This document shows, in pieces, positions 63,948 through 64,000 of a DNA stretch of 64,000 bases. The stretch is from NCBI RefSeq assembly GCF_000772955.1, contig NZ_JPVO01000040.1:21186-85185 (forward strand), in the 5' to 3' direction. The position numbers and the translations under genes were made by a program. The first letter of the stretch is position 1, and each line of letters starts with the position of its first letter. Origin of the DNA: Ureibacillus sinduriensis BLB-1 = JCM 15800. Lineage in GTDB: Bacteria > Bacillota > Bacilli > Bacillales_A > Planococcaceae. The notes beneath the pieces were generated by a model. That model searched no databases. It worked only from the letters and a program-made list of their open reading frames with translations, and had not been told where the DNA came from.

Positions 63948-64000
63948 GATTTGAGTAACAAAATGAACCTTGAAAACTGAACAACAAAACGTTAATGAAA
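63948..64000 (+). other. Leader of an rRNA operon (16S gene beyond the edge)
   Basis: The sequence CCTTGAAAACTGAACAACAA is the conserved pre-16S leader element of Bacillales. The 16S gene itself does not begin inside the window. Confidence 0.75.

Noticed and set aside
1..64000. CRISPR arrays, tRNA genes, IS elements and prophage genes
   Set aside because: No regularly spaced repeats, cloverleaf sequences, transposases or phage structural genes were seen on either strand by eye.

Overview
The window looks like chromosome of a low-GC, endospore-forming Bacillales bacterium. Four things point there: the order moxR-like / DUF58 / transglutaminase / guaA / pbuG, which matches Bacillus subtilis yeaC-yeaD-yebA-guaA-pbuG; a YaaH/SleL cortex hydrolase; a des-desK-desR cold-shock cassette; and Ku/LigD end joining. 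SLH domains on a secreted protein and the B12-dependent MetH fit Planococcaceae (Lysinibacillus/Solibacillus/Sporosarcina relatives), but that family placement is inference. I see no IS element, prophage, CRISPR array, tRNA or rRNA gene. The right edge stops inside the leader of an rRNA operon.

Layout. 0-3.8 kb: an autoregulated TetR gene with a DUF3995 membrane protein and an FAD monooxygenase, then a YqcI/YcgG-family gene. 4.1-9.5 kb: a five-gene NikABCDE-type ABC importer behind a consensus promoter with a Fur box just past its -10. 9.6-11.1 kb: a broken PAS-PAS-GGDEF gene and a perfect 16-bp inverted repeat. 11.2-17.7 kb: two drug-efflux modules (LmrA/LmrB-like, and a divergent TetR/MFS pair with two matching operators) around a secreted beta-helix protein. 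17.8-26.5 kb: YkuI-type EAL protein, Fic protein, SleL-like hydrolase, YcdB/SLH secreted protein, DUF2243 and CtaG. 26.5-33.5 kb: divergent ligD and ku, a lone PTS EIIC, DUF423, an EndoQ-family nuclease and an Est30-type esterase. 33.7-42.8 kb: LysR, Sel1-repeat protein, HemY/CgoX, and a SAM-riboswitch operon yitJ-metH. 43-46.2 kb: des, a 212-bp-period repeat element, desK-desR. 46.3-51.9 kb: proline dehydrogenase, FetAB, a candidate C-rich small RNA, and pncB-nadE. 52-63.6 kb: moxR/DUF58/transglutaminase, guaA and pbuG each behind a guanine riboswitch, the YcgR/YcgQ membrane pair and two very small genes. 63.7-64 kb: three tandem rRNA-type promoters.

How the genes connect: yitJ supplies methyl-THF and MetH uses it, under S-box control. 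guaA and pbuG share guanine control of GMP synthesis and purine uptake. pncB-nadE is a two-step NAD salvage route. des-desK-desR is a membrane-fluidity circuit. ku, ligD and the EndoQ-like gene form a DNA-repair neighbourhood. The least ordinary items are the Fur-boxed Nik-type importer with no histidine in the loop that carries one in E. coli NikA, the candidate minus-strand sRNA at about 49.0-49.16 kb, the palindromic element between des and desK, and a probable ATT start on the SleL-like gene.
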